From the NCBI RefSeq assembly GCF_013004695.1, contig NZ_JABEMG010000001.1:58898-122897 (forward strand): a DNA stretch of 64,000 bases. Reading direction: 5' to 3'. The notes beneath the pieces were generated by a model that saw only the letters and a list, made by a program, of their open reading frames with translations, was not told the origin of the DNA and searched no databases. Made by a program: the position numbers and the translations under genes. How positions within the stretch are numbered: position 1 is the stretch's first letter; every line of letters begins with the position of its first letter. Shown here one piece after another: positions 48,391 to 58,766 of this stretch. This DNA comes from Promicromonospora citrea. Its GTDB lineage: Bacteria; Actinomycetota; Actinomycetes; Actinomycetales; Cellulomonadaceae.

Positions 48391-49361
48391 ACCCGTGACG
48401 GGTCCGACGCCGGGTCGAACGCCGGGTCGAACAGCGCGCTCACGGACTCGCCGCTGTGGATGCGTCGCACCGCCTCCGCGAACGCCGGCGCCACGCTGAT
48501 CACCGTCAGCTTGTCGTGCGACAGCAGGCCCGCCGTGGGCACCGTGTCGGTGGTGACGATCTCGACGACGTCCGGGTCGGCGGCGATGCGGTGCACGGCG
48601 TCGTTCGCGAAGATGCCGTGGGTGCACGCGATCCGCACGCTGCGGGCGCCGTGCTCCCGCAGCAGGTCGAGCACGGCGAGGACCGTCGAGCCGTTGGCGA
48701 TCTCGTCGTCCAGCACGATGATGTCGCGGCCCGTGACGTCGCCGATGAGGGACGTGATCTCGACCCGGTCGCCGTCGAACCGCTCCTTCGCGGCCGCCGC
48801 GACGGGCACGCCGAGCATCTTGGCGAACGCCGACGCGCTCTTCGCGTTGCCCAGGTCGGGGGAGACCACCGTGGCCTTCGACAGGTCGCTCGGCAGGAAG
48901 TACGCGGCGAGCTCGCGCAGCGCGTTGAGCTGGTCCGTCGGCACCCGGAAGAACGCGTGCACCTGCGGCGCGTGCAGCGTCATCGTGAGGATGCGGTCGA
49001 CGCCGGCTGTCTCCAGGAGGTCCGCGACCAGGCGGCCCCCGAGCGAGATGCGCGGCGCGTCCTTCTTGTCCGACCGTGCGTAGGCGAAGTGCGGCATGAC
49101 GGCGGTGACGCGCGCGGCGGACGCCCCCTTGGCCGCGTCGACCATCAGCAGGAGCTCCATGAGGCTCTCCTGCGCCGGGCGGACCACCGACTGCACGAGG
49201 TAGACGTCGCGCTCGCGGCAGTTCTCGAGGAGCTGCACCTGGAGGCAGTCGTTGGCGAAGCGCTGGATCCTGATTGGGCTCAAGGGGACGTCGAGATCGG
49301 CGCACATCGCGTGAGCGAACCGCTGACCTCCGGTACCTGCGAAGACCCGCACCCCGGCCAT
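48387..49361 (-). CDS. prs: Ribose-phosphate pyrophosphokinase
   Basis: A 324-residue enzyme making PRPP from ribose 5-phosphate and ATP. N-terminal FAGTGGQRFAHAMCADLDVPLSP, the ATP-flexible loop FAYARSDKKDAPRI, a signature near VVSPDLGNAKSASAFAKML (in part), and the PRPP loop VLDDEIANGSTV. The DDEI-ANGST loop instead of the usual DD-IDTAGT suggests a divergent actinobacterial PRPP synthetase. It converges on cca with a four-base CTAG stop overlap. The standard glmU-linked prs may exist elsewhere. Confidence 0.85.
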   Translation of the reverse strand: MAGVRVFAGTGGQRFAHAMCADLDVPLSPIRIQRFANDCLQVQLLENCRERDVYLVQSVVRPAQESLMELLLMVDAAKGASAARVTAVMPHFAYARSDKKDAPRISLGGRLVADLLETAGVDRILTMTLHAPQVHAFFRVPTDQLNALRELAAYFLPSDLSKATVVSPDLGNAKSASAFAKMLGVPVAAAAKERFDGDRVEITSLIGDVTGRDIIVLDDEIANGSTVLAVLDLLREHGARSVRIACTHGIFANDAVHRIAADPDVVEIVTTDTVPTAGLLSHDKLTVISVAPAFAEAVRRIHSGESVSALFDPAFDPASDPSRV

Positions 49362-49413
49362 GCCTGGAGTCTACGGAACGTCGGGCGGGCCCGCCTAGGC
49401 TGAAGGCGGCATC

Positions 49414-50694
49414 ATGTGCGCCATGACCGTCACCGCGTGGAAGACCTGGGCCCCGTTCGTCGACGCGCTGCGCCGGTCCGCCCCGCCGGGCACGCGGACG
49501 CACGCGTTCGTCGGCACCGTGGGCAAGGGCGCCTGGCAGGGGACCTACACCGACGACGGCGACGCCGCCGCCCGGCGCGAGCACCACCGCGCGCTCGCGC
49601 TCGAGGCCGCGCGCACGGGCGGGCCCGGACCGCGGGCCGGTCTCGAGGACGCGCTCCGGGCCGTCGCGGCACAGCTGCCCGACAGCGAGCAGCTCGTCCA
49701 CGTGACCGCGACCGCGGACGGCGCGGACGACGCCGTCGAGCTGATCACCCTCCCGCCCGCTGTCGTCCCCGGGCCGGGGCTGCCCGTCCTCGAGATCGTC
49801 CTGGAGCCCGGAGCGCTCCCTGCTCCGCACCGGGCGACGCTCGCCCCGCGACCCGACGCCACGCCCGCTCCGTCGGCCGACCCGGAGGCGGTCGCGCGCG
49901 TGGTGCGCGAGCACCTGCCGGAGGCTGGGGGCGCGACGCCCGACGAGGTCGAGGCCGCGCGAGCCCAGCTCCCCGGTGGAGCCCAGCTGCCCCACGAGGT
50001 GCGCGCGCTGTACTCCGTCGCCGCCTCGGGCGCCCTGCGGCTCGGTGACGACGACCGCTTCGGTGGATTCGAGATCGTCCCCCTGAGCGGCAGCTTCCTG
50101 CGCGAGGCGTTCCTGCCCGCCCGACGCTTCGGCACCTGGTCGGCGGACGCGGAGACCCGGGCACCCCAGGACCCCGAGGGCCGGGTGCAGCCCGCGGTCG
50201 GCTCGCCGCTGTGGTTCCCCGTGGGCACCGACGGCGCGGGCAACGTCTGGGCGGTGGACCTGGCGCCCGGGCCTGCCGGGCACCTCGGGCAGGTCGTGTT
50301 CCTGGACCACGAGGAGCACGCCGGGGCGCGGTTCCGCGCCGAGAGCCTCGCGGCCCTCCTGGTCGACCGGGTCCCCGCCCCGGCGCGGACGGCCGACGCC
50401 CCGCCCGCCGACGCCCCGGGCGACGTCCCGCCGCAGCAGCCGGAGTTCCTCGCACTCGACCCCGCTGCCTGGACCGAGCGCCTCGACGCGGGCACCGTCC
50501 CCGACACCCTGAAGGCCGCGGGGCTCGTCCCGGACCGGGAGCACCCGCCGGCGCTCGCGGACGTCCTGCCCGTGGCCGACCGCCTGCTCGAGCTGCGCGG
50601 TCTGCCGACGATCGAGGTCACCCGGCTGACGCCGGCCGCCGGCGGGCGGCGGGGCGAGGCCACGGGCCTGCTGGCGCGCCTCTTCGGGAGGTAG
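49414..50694 (+). CDS. SMI1/KNR4 (SUKH) domain protein, unknown role
   Basis: A 426-residue protein. The N-terminal 150 residues are an Ala/Pro-rich region with a short beta-type start (GTVGKGAWQGTYTDDGD). The SUKH fold covers about 165-330: TPDEVEAARAQLPGGAQLPHEVRALYS (in part), FGGFEIVPLS, and the WFPVGTDGAGNVWAVDL segment typical of SMI1/KNR4 proteins. SUKH proteins act as immunity factors to polymorphic toxins or as general interaction domains. No toxin gene is adjacent, so an orphan function is likely. Two ATGs are possible (49414, 49423). Confidence 0.75.
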   Translation: MCAMTVTAWKTWAPFVDALRRSAPPGTRTHAFVGTVGKGAWQGTYTDDGDAAARREHHRALALEAARTGGPGPRAGLEDALRAVAAQLPDSEQLVHVTATADGADDAVELITLPPAVVPGPGLPVLEIVLEPGALPAPHRATLAPRPDATPAPSADPEAVARVVREHLPEAGGATPDEVEAARAQLPGGAQLPHEVRALYSVAASGALRLGDDDRFGGFEIVPLSGSFLREAFLPARRFGTWSADAETRAPQDPEGRVQPAVGSPLWFPVGTDGAGNVWAVDLAPGPAGHLGQVVFLDHEEHAGARFRAESLAALLVDRVPAPARTADAPPADAPGDVPPQQPEFLALDPAAWTERLDAGTVPDTLKAAGLVPDREHPPALADVLPVADRLLELRGLPTIEVTRLTPAAGGRRGEATGLLARLFGR

Positions 50695-50716
50695 CGACCG
50701 GGGTGGGAACGAGAAC

Positions 50717-50770
50717 GGTCCCCTGTCACGAGACCGGTCCGACGACCGGACGATCTCGTGACAGGGGACC
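50717..50770. terminator. Long bidirectional terminator
   Basis: A 17-bp perfect stem (50717-50733 with 50754-50770) carries an inner 6-bp stem (50734-50739 with 50744-50749), between the convergent SUKH and transporter genes. Confidence 0.8.
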
Positions 50771-50824
50771 GAGGACCCGTGGCCGCACCGCGCGGCCGAC
50801 CGGGATCAGCGCTCGGCGCCCACC

Positions 50825-52363
50825 TCAGTGGCCGCCGTGGAACTCGCCGTCCGTCTCGGGGCGGCGGATCAGCGTGGCCAGGCCGATGGTCACGGCCATG
50901 ACACCCGCACCGACCGCGAAGGCGAGCCCCGCACCCGTGGTCATCGCGTCGGCGGCCGAGGCGCCGTCGTCGACCAGGCTCTCCGAGCGGAGCGTCATGA
51001 TCGCGATGAACAGTGCGGTGCCCGCGGCACCGGCGACCTGCTGCACCGTGTTGATCGTGGCGGAGCCGTGCGAGTACTGGTGCGGCCGGAGCACGCCGAG
51101 CGCCGAGCTGAACAGCGGCGTGAACACCGCGGAGAGCCCGAGGCTCAGCAGGATGTGCGCGCCCAGCACGTAGAGCACCGACGTGCCGGGGTGCAGGAAC
51201 GCGAGCATCCCGATGCCGACGGTCACGAGCGCCGTGCCGGGCACGAGGAGCGGGCGCGGCCCGACCCGGTCGTACCAGCGGCCCACGACGGGGCCCAGGA
51301 GGCCCATCGCGAGCCCGCCCGGCAGCACCGTGAGGCCGGACTGCAGCGGCGTGAGACCCATGGCGTCCTGCAGCACGAGCGGCAGGACGATCAGGGTGCC
51401 GAACATGGCGAGCATCGAGACGGTCATGATCGCGATCGCGACGCGGAAGTTGCGCTCGAGGAACGTGCGCAGGTCGAGCAGCGCCGAGTCGGTGCGCTGG
51501 CGCACGAGCTGCCGCCACACGAACAGGCCGAGGAACACGACGCCCGCGGTCAGCGGCAGCGCCGGGTTCAGCGTGCCCGCCGCGGCGTGCGCACCCTCGC
51601 CCAGGCCCGAGAGGCCCCAGACGAGACCGCCGAAGGCGACCACGGTGAGCACCAGCGACAGCGGGTCGAGGTGCTGGGAGTCCTTCTCCGAGACGTCCCG
51701 GATCCACAGGACGCCCGCCACCAGAGCGAGCACCGAGATCGGCAGCACGACGCCGAACACCCCGCGCCAGCCGAGCGGCTCCAGCACCGCGCCCGACAGC
51801 GTCGGGCCCAGGGCGGGCGCCGCGGCGATGACGAGGCCGACGTTGCCCATGACCCGTCCCCGCATGTGCGGCGGCACGATCGTCATGATCGTCGTCATGA
51901 GCAGCGGCATCATGATCGCGGTGCCGGTGGCCTGGACGACGCGGCCCGTGACGAGGACGCCGAAGCCCGGAGCGATCATCGCGAGCGCCGTGCCCGCGGT
52001 GAACAGCGACATGGCCAGGAGGTAGGCACCGCGCGTGCCGAGCCGGTTGATGAGGTAGCCGGTCGCCGGGATGACGACCGCCATCGTGAGCATGAACGCC
52101 GTGGTCAGCCACTGCCCGGTCGTCGGGGTCACGCCCAGCTCGTCCATGATCGGCGGCAGTGCCACCGACATGGTGGTCTCGTTGAGGATGACCGTGAACG
52201 CGCTCGCCATGAGGAGGGCGATGGCGCGGAAGGCTCCGGCGGGCAGCCTGGTGGGAGGCTCGTCGGGGACGGCCACGGCCGCAGCCACGGGCACGCTGCC
52301 GGCAGCCGGGGCGGTCGGTGGTTCGATCGGGTGGTCGGACGTGTCGATGGTGTCGGTGCTCAT
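50825..52363 (-). CDS. DHA2-family drug:H+ antiporter (MFS, EmrB/QacA type)
   Basis: A 512-residue multidrug exporter with 14 predicted helices. N-terminal helix 1 contains FTVILNETTMSVALPPI, the DHA2 signature; GYLINRLGTRGAYLLAM (motif A, in part) and the motif C region (PALGPTLSG) are visible. The substrate is not deducible. The C-terminus is His/Gly-rich. It is preceded by a 167-base region with an inverted repeat that could bind a TetR- or MarR-type repressor, although no such regulator gene is next to it. Confidence 0.9.
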   Translation of the reverse strand: MSTDTIDTSDHPIEPPTAPAAGSVPVAAAVAVPDEPPTRLPAGAFRAIALLMASAFTVILNETTMSVALPPIMDELGVTPTTGQWLTTAFMLTMAVVIPATGYLINRLGTRGAYLLAMSLFTAGTALAMIAPGFGVLVTGRVVQATGTAIMMPLLMTTIMTIVPPHMRGRVMGNVGLVIAAAPALGPTLSGAVLEPLGWRGVFGVVLPISVLALVAGVLWIRDVSEKDSQHLDPLSLVLTVVAFGGLVWGLSGLGEGAHAAAGTLNPALPLTAGVVFLGLFVWRQLVRQRTDSALLDLRTFLERNFRVAIAIMTVSMLAMFGTLIVLPLVLQDAMGLTPLQSGLTVLPGGLAMGLLGPVVGRWYDRVGPRPLLVPGTALVTVGIGMLAFLHPGTSVLYVLGAHILLSLGLSAVFTPLFSSALGVLRPHQYSHGSATINTVQQVAGAAGTALFIAIMTLRSESLVDDGASAADAMTTGAGLAFAVGAGVMAVTIGLATLIRRPETDGEFHGGH

Positions 52364-52425
52364 GGGGTGGATGCCCTCTCGGTATGGTGCGCGCGGGCCG
52401 AGATCGAGAGCGTCCTTGCACGCGA

Positions 52426-52446
52426 CCTACGTCACTACGACGTCGG
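52426..52446. promoter_or_regulatory. Candidate operator upstream of the DHA2 exporter
   Basis: Imperfect inverted repeat CCTACGTC-N5-GACGTCGG, 63 bases upstream of the exporter ATG; 7 of 8 positions per half match. The size and symmetry suit a TetR-like dimer. Confidence 0.35.
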
Positions 52447-52530
52447 ATCATCGTCCGTTATTCCCGGTGACGATCGCGACCTGTTTTCTTGGACGCCCGC
52501 GGCGGGCAGAAGTCATCGGTGCGCGCGGGG

Positions 52531-53823
52531 TCAGCGCCCCGCGGCGTCCGCGGGTCCGGCAGGCTCCGTCGCGTCCTGCGGCGCCACCGACTCGGTGACC
52601 GGCGCGGCCACGCCGAGCGTCACGCCCTGCTGGGCCATGAACGGCTCGGGGTCGACGGCCTGGCCGTTCATCCGCACCTCGTAGTGCAGGTGGCAGCCCG
52701 ACGACGTGCCGGCGCCCGCCGGGTCGATGCGCGAGTCGCCGCCCATGGACGCGATCTGCTGCCCTGCGCGCACCACGTCGCCCACCCGGACGAGGTTGGT
52801 CCCCGTGAGCAGGTGCCCGTAGGTCGAGTCGAGGCCCGAGCCGTGCTCGACGCGGATCGTGTTGCCGGTGCCCCAGCCTGTGGCGCCCGAGATGACGACG
52901 CGGCCCGCCGCCGCGGCGAACACCGGCGTGCCGCACGACGCGGCGATGTCCTGCCCGAGGTGGTACGTCGAGGCTCCGGCGATGCCGGTGTTCCGCGGTC
53001 CGTAGCCCGACGCCTTGGTGCCGACGGCCGGGTTCGCCCAGCCGCCCGCGCCGACGGCGGCCTGGCTGATCGACCCGGACAGGCAGGGTGCGCCCGCGGC
53101 GGCGCCCTGCACGGACCGGGAGAGCGCCTCCAGGTCCTGCTCGTCGGCCCCGCTCACGAGCTGCATCACGCGCAGCGCCTGGTCCCAGTACTTCTGGTAG
53201 TGGTACGGGTCGGCGTTGCGCTGCGCCTTGTGCGCCGCGATGGTCGGCTCGAGCGTCTCCCAGCCCGTCACGGCGAGCAGCCGGTCGTAGAACCGGCCCG
53301 ACGACTGGACGGGGTCGAGCCGCTCCTCGACCGTGCCGTACCACTTCTGCTCCTGGAACATGCCGATCGACGAGGTCAGCGTGCCGTCCGGGTTGCGTAC
53401 GCCGAACCGGTCGTCGCCGTAGGCGAGGTTGCGCAGGCCGGACTCGCCCAGCGCGGTCATCACGGCGATCGCCTGTGCGCGGCCCGGGACCCCGCGCTCC
53501 TGGCCGACCTGCAGGATGACCGAGGCGTTCTGCAGCTGCTCGGCGGTGAACCCGCCGGCGGCGGCCGCCTGGCCGCCCGCGGGCACGACCGACGCGGACA
53601 GGCTGCAGCCGCCCTGCGACTGGCTCTCGCTCACGGCCCCGCCGACGAGCACCACCATGGCGACGAGGGCGGCGGGCACCGCGAGGACGGCGGCGGCGAG
53701 CACGGCGAGGACGAGGACCGCGCGGCGGGTGCCGTCGTCGCGCCGCCCGGGGCGCCGACCGCGGGAACGGACCGCGGTCCGGGTCGCGCGCGTCGCGAGG
53801 CCGACCGCGTCCCGCCCGCTCAC
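52531..53823 (-). CDS. Membrane-anchored M23 peptidase with N-terminal lysozyme-like domain
   Basis: A 430-residue cell-wall hydrolase. Basic start, membrane helix (about 28-55), a lysozyme/transglycosylase-like domain (VILQVGQERGVPGRAQAIAVM... GESGLRNLAYGDDRFGVR with the likely catalytic Glu), then an M23 LytM domain with the zinc-type HLGQDIAASCGTP and SGCHLHYEV (the H-x-H pair). Such a fusion of glycosidase and endopeptidase is used by actinobacterial conjugative elements to open the wall. The GTG at 53823 overlaps the stop of the upstream gene. Together with the next two genes it looks like part of a transfer operon. Confidence 0.85.
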   Translation of the reverse strand: MSGRDAVGLATRATRTAVRSRGRRPGRRDDGTRRAVLVLAVLAAAVLAVPAALVAMVVLVGGAVSESQSQGGCSLSASVVPAGGQAAAAGGFTAEQLQNASVILQVGQERGVPGRAQAIAVMTALGESGLRNLAYGDDRFGVRNPDGTLTSSIGMFQEQKWYGTVEERLDPVQSSGRFYDRLLAVTGWETLEPTIAAHKAQRNADPYHYQKYWDQALRVMQLVSGADEQDLEALSRSVQGAAAGAPCLSGSISQAAVGAGGWANPAVGTKASGYGPRNTGIAGASTYHLGQDIAASCGTPVFAAAAGRVVISGATGWGTGNTIRVEHGSGLDSTYGHLLTGTNLVRVGDVVRAGQQIASMGGDSRIDPAGAGTSSGCHLHYEVRMNGQAVDPEPFMAQQGVTLGVAAPVTESVAPQDATEPAGPADAAGR

Positions 53824-54458
53824 GACCCCTCCGGCGGCCTGATCTGCTCGGCCAGCCAGGGCGCCGCGCCGTCGGCCCGGGTGAGCAGCACGGTGTACGG
53901 GCCGATGTCCGTGGGCACGGACACCTCGGCGAGCAGCGTGGAGGTCTCGTCCGTGACCTCGGGGTCCCCCGTCACCTCCGTGACGGGCACGAGGCGGGGG
54001 TCGACGTCCTGGTAGACGGGTCGGGCCTGCGGCGTGAGCAGGGGCTCGAGTGCGTCCCACCAGGCGGCCGCCGACCGGTCGGTCGCGGCGAACGCCGTCA
54101 TGGTCGCGAGGGCGGCGTCGCGTGCGGCCGCGCGGACGGTGTCGTCCCACGTCGCCGGGACGGGCTCGCTCGGCGCGGTCTCGTCGAACTCCGGCTCGGC
54201 CGTGACCTCGACGGCGGGGTCGCCGGCGGCCGGCTGTCCGTCCACAGGCTCGTCCACAGGTCCGGTGACCGGTGCACCGGCCTCGGGCGGGTCGTCCGAC
54301 GTCCCCTCCGGGTTGCGGAAGTCGTCCTGGCCGCCCGGGGCGGCCACCCCGGCGTCCTGCGCGGTCGGGTCCACCGGTCCGCCCTCGCGCGGCCAGCCGA
54401 TCCAGGTCCCGATCGCGAGCACGACGACCGTGATCACCACGACGACTGCACGTCTCAT
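53820..54458 (-). CDS. Membrane protein resembling a VirB8/TcpC-type conjugation subunit
   Basis: A 212-residue protein: short cytoplasmic start, one membrane helix (4-22), a Pro/Asp/Glu-rich linker, and a C-terminal domain of about 110 residues (WDDTVRAAARDAALATMTAF... PYTVLLTRADGAAPWLAEQ) with the alpha-beta layout of NTF2-like VirB8/TcpC domains. Position between an M23/transglycosylase gene and a VirB6-like tail matches transfer operons of actinobacterial integrative elements. No sequence motif proves it. Overlaps on both sides (ATGA, GTGA) show it is in one operon. A general envelope protein is the alternative. Confidence 0.6.
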   Translation of the reverse strand: MRRAVVVVITVVVLAIGTWIGWPREGGPVDPTAQDAGVAAPGGQDDFRNPEGTSDDPPEAGAPVTGPVDEPVDGQPAAGDPAVEVTAEPEFDETAPSEPVPATWDDTVRAAARDAALATMTAFAATDRSAAAWWDALEPLLTPQARPVYQDVDPRLVPVTEVTGDPEVTDETSTLLAEVSVPTDIGPYTVLLTRADGAAPWLAEQIRPPEGS

Positions 54459-54658
54459 GAGCGGCCGAGCCCCCGCATCTCCCGGCGACCCGGGTTGTGC
54501 ACGATCGCCGACGGCTGCGGCCCGGCCTGTGCCGCACCGGACTGCCGGGCCGAGCTCAGCGACGCCGCGAGACGTGCGGCGCTCTGCGACCGCTCACCGC
54601 GCCGGCCCAGGCCGCGCACGGCGTCGAGCACCTGCCGGGCCTGACCCGTGCGGCGCAC
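54455..54658 (-). pseudogene. Truncated C-terminal remnant of a conjugation gene (VirB6-like), or tiny orphan CDS
   Basis: The frame is open for 28 codons before GTG 54658, starting after a TAG near 54742, and reads on to a 67-residue tail rich in Ala, Arg and Ser (RQVLDAVRGLGRRGERSQ... GRREMRGLGRS). No start with a good ribosome-binding site is present. The stop overlaps the next gene start, as expected for the last part of a longer upstream gene. This and the two downstream genes look like the left-over end of a conjugative transfer module cut at about 54740. Low complexity makes the identity uncertain. Confidence 0.4.
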
Positions 54659-54778
54659 CGCCGCGAGCGCCCGCGACGCGCCGACGGTCGCCGCTGCCGA
54701 GGCGGCCGCGCGCCACGCGGACCCGCTGCGCTACCTCACGTCCGCTCACCCCGCCGACCAGACGGTCGGAGCCGGCCC

Positions 54779-54807
54779 AGGAGGCACCGCATGACAGGAG
54801 GCACCGC

Positions 54808-54812
<5 letters not shown>
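54779..54812 (+). repeat. Tandem 17-base duplication of the thiS start region
   Basis: AGGAGGCACCGCATGAC occurs twice back to back (54779-54795 and 54796-54812). Each copy contains a ribosome-binding site and an ATG. The first opens a six-codon ORF (MTGGTA) from 54791 whose TGA (54809-54811) overlaps the thiS start ATG (54808-54810). Confidence 0.85.
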
Positions 54813-57081
<2,269 letters not shown>

Positions 57082-57112
57082 CGCGCGCCACGTCCCGGGT
57101 CCGGCGGACGGC

Positions 57113-57140
57113 TTGACGCGCGCCCGGGAGGCATTAGGTT
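57113..57140 (+). promoter_or_regulatory. Promoter of the siderophore operon
   Basis: TTGACG (57113-57118) and TAGGTT (57135-57140) are 16 bases apart, and the -10 lies within the iron box. This places the start point about 50 bases before the decarboxylase ATG. Confidence 0.55.
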
Positions 57141-57157
57141 AGGCCAGGCAAACCTAA
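57134..57157. promoter_or_regulatory. Iron box(es) for a DtxR/IdeR-type repressor
   Basis: Two overlapping 19-base sites offset by five: 57134-57152 matches the TTAGGTTAGGCTAACCTAA consensus at 15 of 19 positions and 57139-57157 at 16 of 19. They cover the -10 region, so iron-loaded repressor should block transcription of the siderophore operon. No repressor gene is in the window. Confidence 0.85.
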
Positions 57158-57200
57158 GTTGCCCCTCGGGGCGGCTCCCCCTCTCCGAGGAGACTTCCGC

Positions 57201-58766
57201 ATGCCCTCACGCCTGCCCGCAGCGTCGAACGTGACCGCACCCGCCTCGTCCGCCGTGCGGTCGCACGACACGACCGCGCTGCTGCGCGGGGCTACCGCGA
57301 GCCTGTACGCCGAGACCGTGCGGGAGGTCGCCGAGGACGTCGCGACCCGGTTGCGGACCGTCACCCAGCCGTTCTCCGGCGCCGCCCGCGCCGAGCTGCA
57401 GGCCCTCGTGGACGCCGTCGACCTCGACGGCCCGGCCGCGGGGACCCGCGAGGCCCTCCGGGAGACCGCCGACCTGTACGCCACGCACGCCGTCTGGTTC
57501 CACGAGCCCGCCTACACGGCGCACCTCAACTGCCCCGTCGCGCTGCCCGCGGTCGGCGCCGAGACGATGCTCGCCGCGATCAACACCTCCGTGGACACCT
57601 ACGACCAGTCCACCGTCGCCACCCTCATGGAGCGCCGCCTGGTCGAGTGGACCGCCGGCCGCATCGGCTTCGGCCCCGACGCCGACGGCGTCTTCACCTC
57701 CGGCGGCACCCAGTCCAACTTCCAGGCCCTGTTCCTCGCCCGCGAGAGGTCCCGCCGCGCCGGGGTGCCGCTGACCGCCATGCGCATCCTCACGACGCAG
57801 TCGAGCCACTTCAGCATCGCCAAGTCGGCGCTGCTGCTCGGCCTCGAGGACGACGCCGTCGTCGCCGTCGGCACCGACGCCGACGGGCGGCTCAGCCCCG
57901 ACGCCCTGGGCCGCGCGCTGGTCGACGTCGCGCGCACGGGCGACGTCGTCGTCGCCGTCGTGGCCACGGCGGGCACCACCGACCGCGGCTGTGTCGACCC
58001 GCTCGGCCCCGTCGCCGACCTGTGCGACGCGGTCGGCGCCTGGCTGCACGTCGACGCCGCCTACGGCTGCGGCCTGCTCGTCAGCCCCACGCGCCGCCAC
58101 CTGCTGGCCGGTATCGAGCGCGCCCGCAGCGTCACCGTGGACTTCCACAAGTCGTTCTTCCAGCCCGTCTCCTCCAGCGCCCTCGTGGTGCGCGAGCGGG
58201 CCGACCTCGCGCCCGTCGCCTGGCACGCCGACTACCTCAACCCCCAGGGCGAGCCCCACGCCGACCCCAACCAGGTCGACAAGTCCCTGCAGACCACGCG
58301 CCGCTTCGACGCCCTCAAGCTCTGGGTCACCCTGCGCGCGCTCGGCCCCGACGGCGTCGGCGCCATGGTCGACGCCGTGTGCGACCTCGCGGCGGCCGTC
58401 CACGCCGACCTGGCGACCGACCCCGACCTCCGCGTCGTCGGCACGACCGACCTGTCCACCGTCCTGTTCCGCTACGAGCCCGACGGCCTCGACCCCGCGC
58501 GGGCCGACGCGCTCGTGCCCCAGGTGCGCCGCGTCCTGTTCGACTCCGGCCGCGCCCTCGTCGCCAAGACCGTGGTCGACGGCCGCCCCTGCCTCAAGCT
58601 CACGCTGCTCAACCCCGACGCCACGCTCGCCGACGTGCGGGGCGTGCTCGAGCTCGTCCGCTCCGCGGCGCACGGCCTGCTCGCGGGGGAGGCGCTCACC
58701 GACACCGGCGAGCCGCCGTGCCGGACGGTGCACCCGCGCCTGGCCCGCGCCGAGGGGGAGAGCTGA
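57201..58766 (+). CDS. PLP-dependent decarboxylase of siderophore biosynthesis (DesA-like)
   Basis: A 521-residue group II decarboxylase. Motifs: AHLNCPVALPAVGAE, SGGTQSNFQALFLARE, HVDAAYGCGLL and the PLP Lys317 in VDFHKSFFQPVSS. In desferrioxamine-type clusters DesA turns lysine into cadaverine; an ornithine or diaminobutyrate preference cannot be excluded by inspection. The first 40 residues are a disordered leader. GAGGAG lies eight bases before the ATG. It is first in an operon of at least four genes under the iron box. Confidence 0.93.
   Translation: MPSRLPAASNVTAPASSAVRSHDTTALLRGATASLYAETVREVAEDVATRLRTVTQPFSGAARAELQALVDAVDLDGPAAGTREALRETADLYATHAVWFHEPAYTAHLNCPVALPAVGAETMLAAINTSVDTYDQSTVATLMERRLVEWTAGRIGFGPDADGVFTSGGTQSNFQALFLARERSRRAGVPLTAMRILTTQSSHFSIAKSALLLGLEDDAVVAVGTDADGRLSPDALGRALVDVARTGDVVVAVVATAGTTDRGCVDPLGPVADLCDAVGAWLHVDAAYGCGLLVSPTRRHLLAGIERARSVTVDFHKSFFQPVSSSALVVRERADLAPVAWHADYLNPQGEPHADPNQVDKSLQTTRRFDALKLWVTLRALGPDGVGAMVDAVCDLAAAVHADLATDPDLRVVGTTDLSTVLFRYEPDGLDPARADALVPQVRRVLFDSGRALVAKTVVDGRPCLKLTLLNPDATLADVRGVLELVRSAAHGLLAGEALTDTGEPPCRTVHPRLARAEGES

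Noticed and set aside
54659..54807. TPP riboswitch upstream of thiS
   Set aside because: I looked for the CUGAGA and ACCUGA-type core and found neither; the region is short and occupied by the conjugation-gene tail.
54034..54807. Long plus-strand open frame running into thiS
   Set aside because: It is the antisense of the 212-residue conjugation-like gene; the duplicated ribosome-binding site and ThiS homology set the start at 54808.
57207..58733. 508-codon minus-strand frame opposite the decarboxylase gene
   Set aside because: It is Gly/Val/His-rich with no motif and lies exactly antisense to the PLP enzyme, a typical shadow in this GC range.
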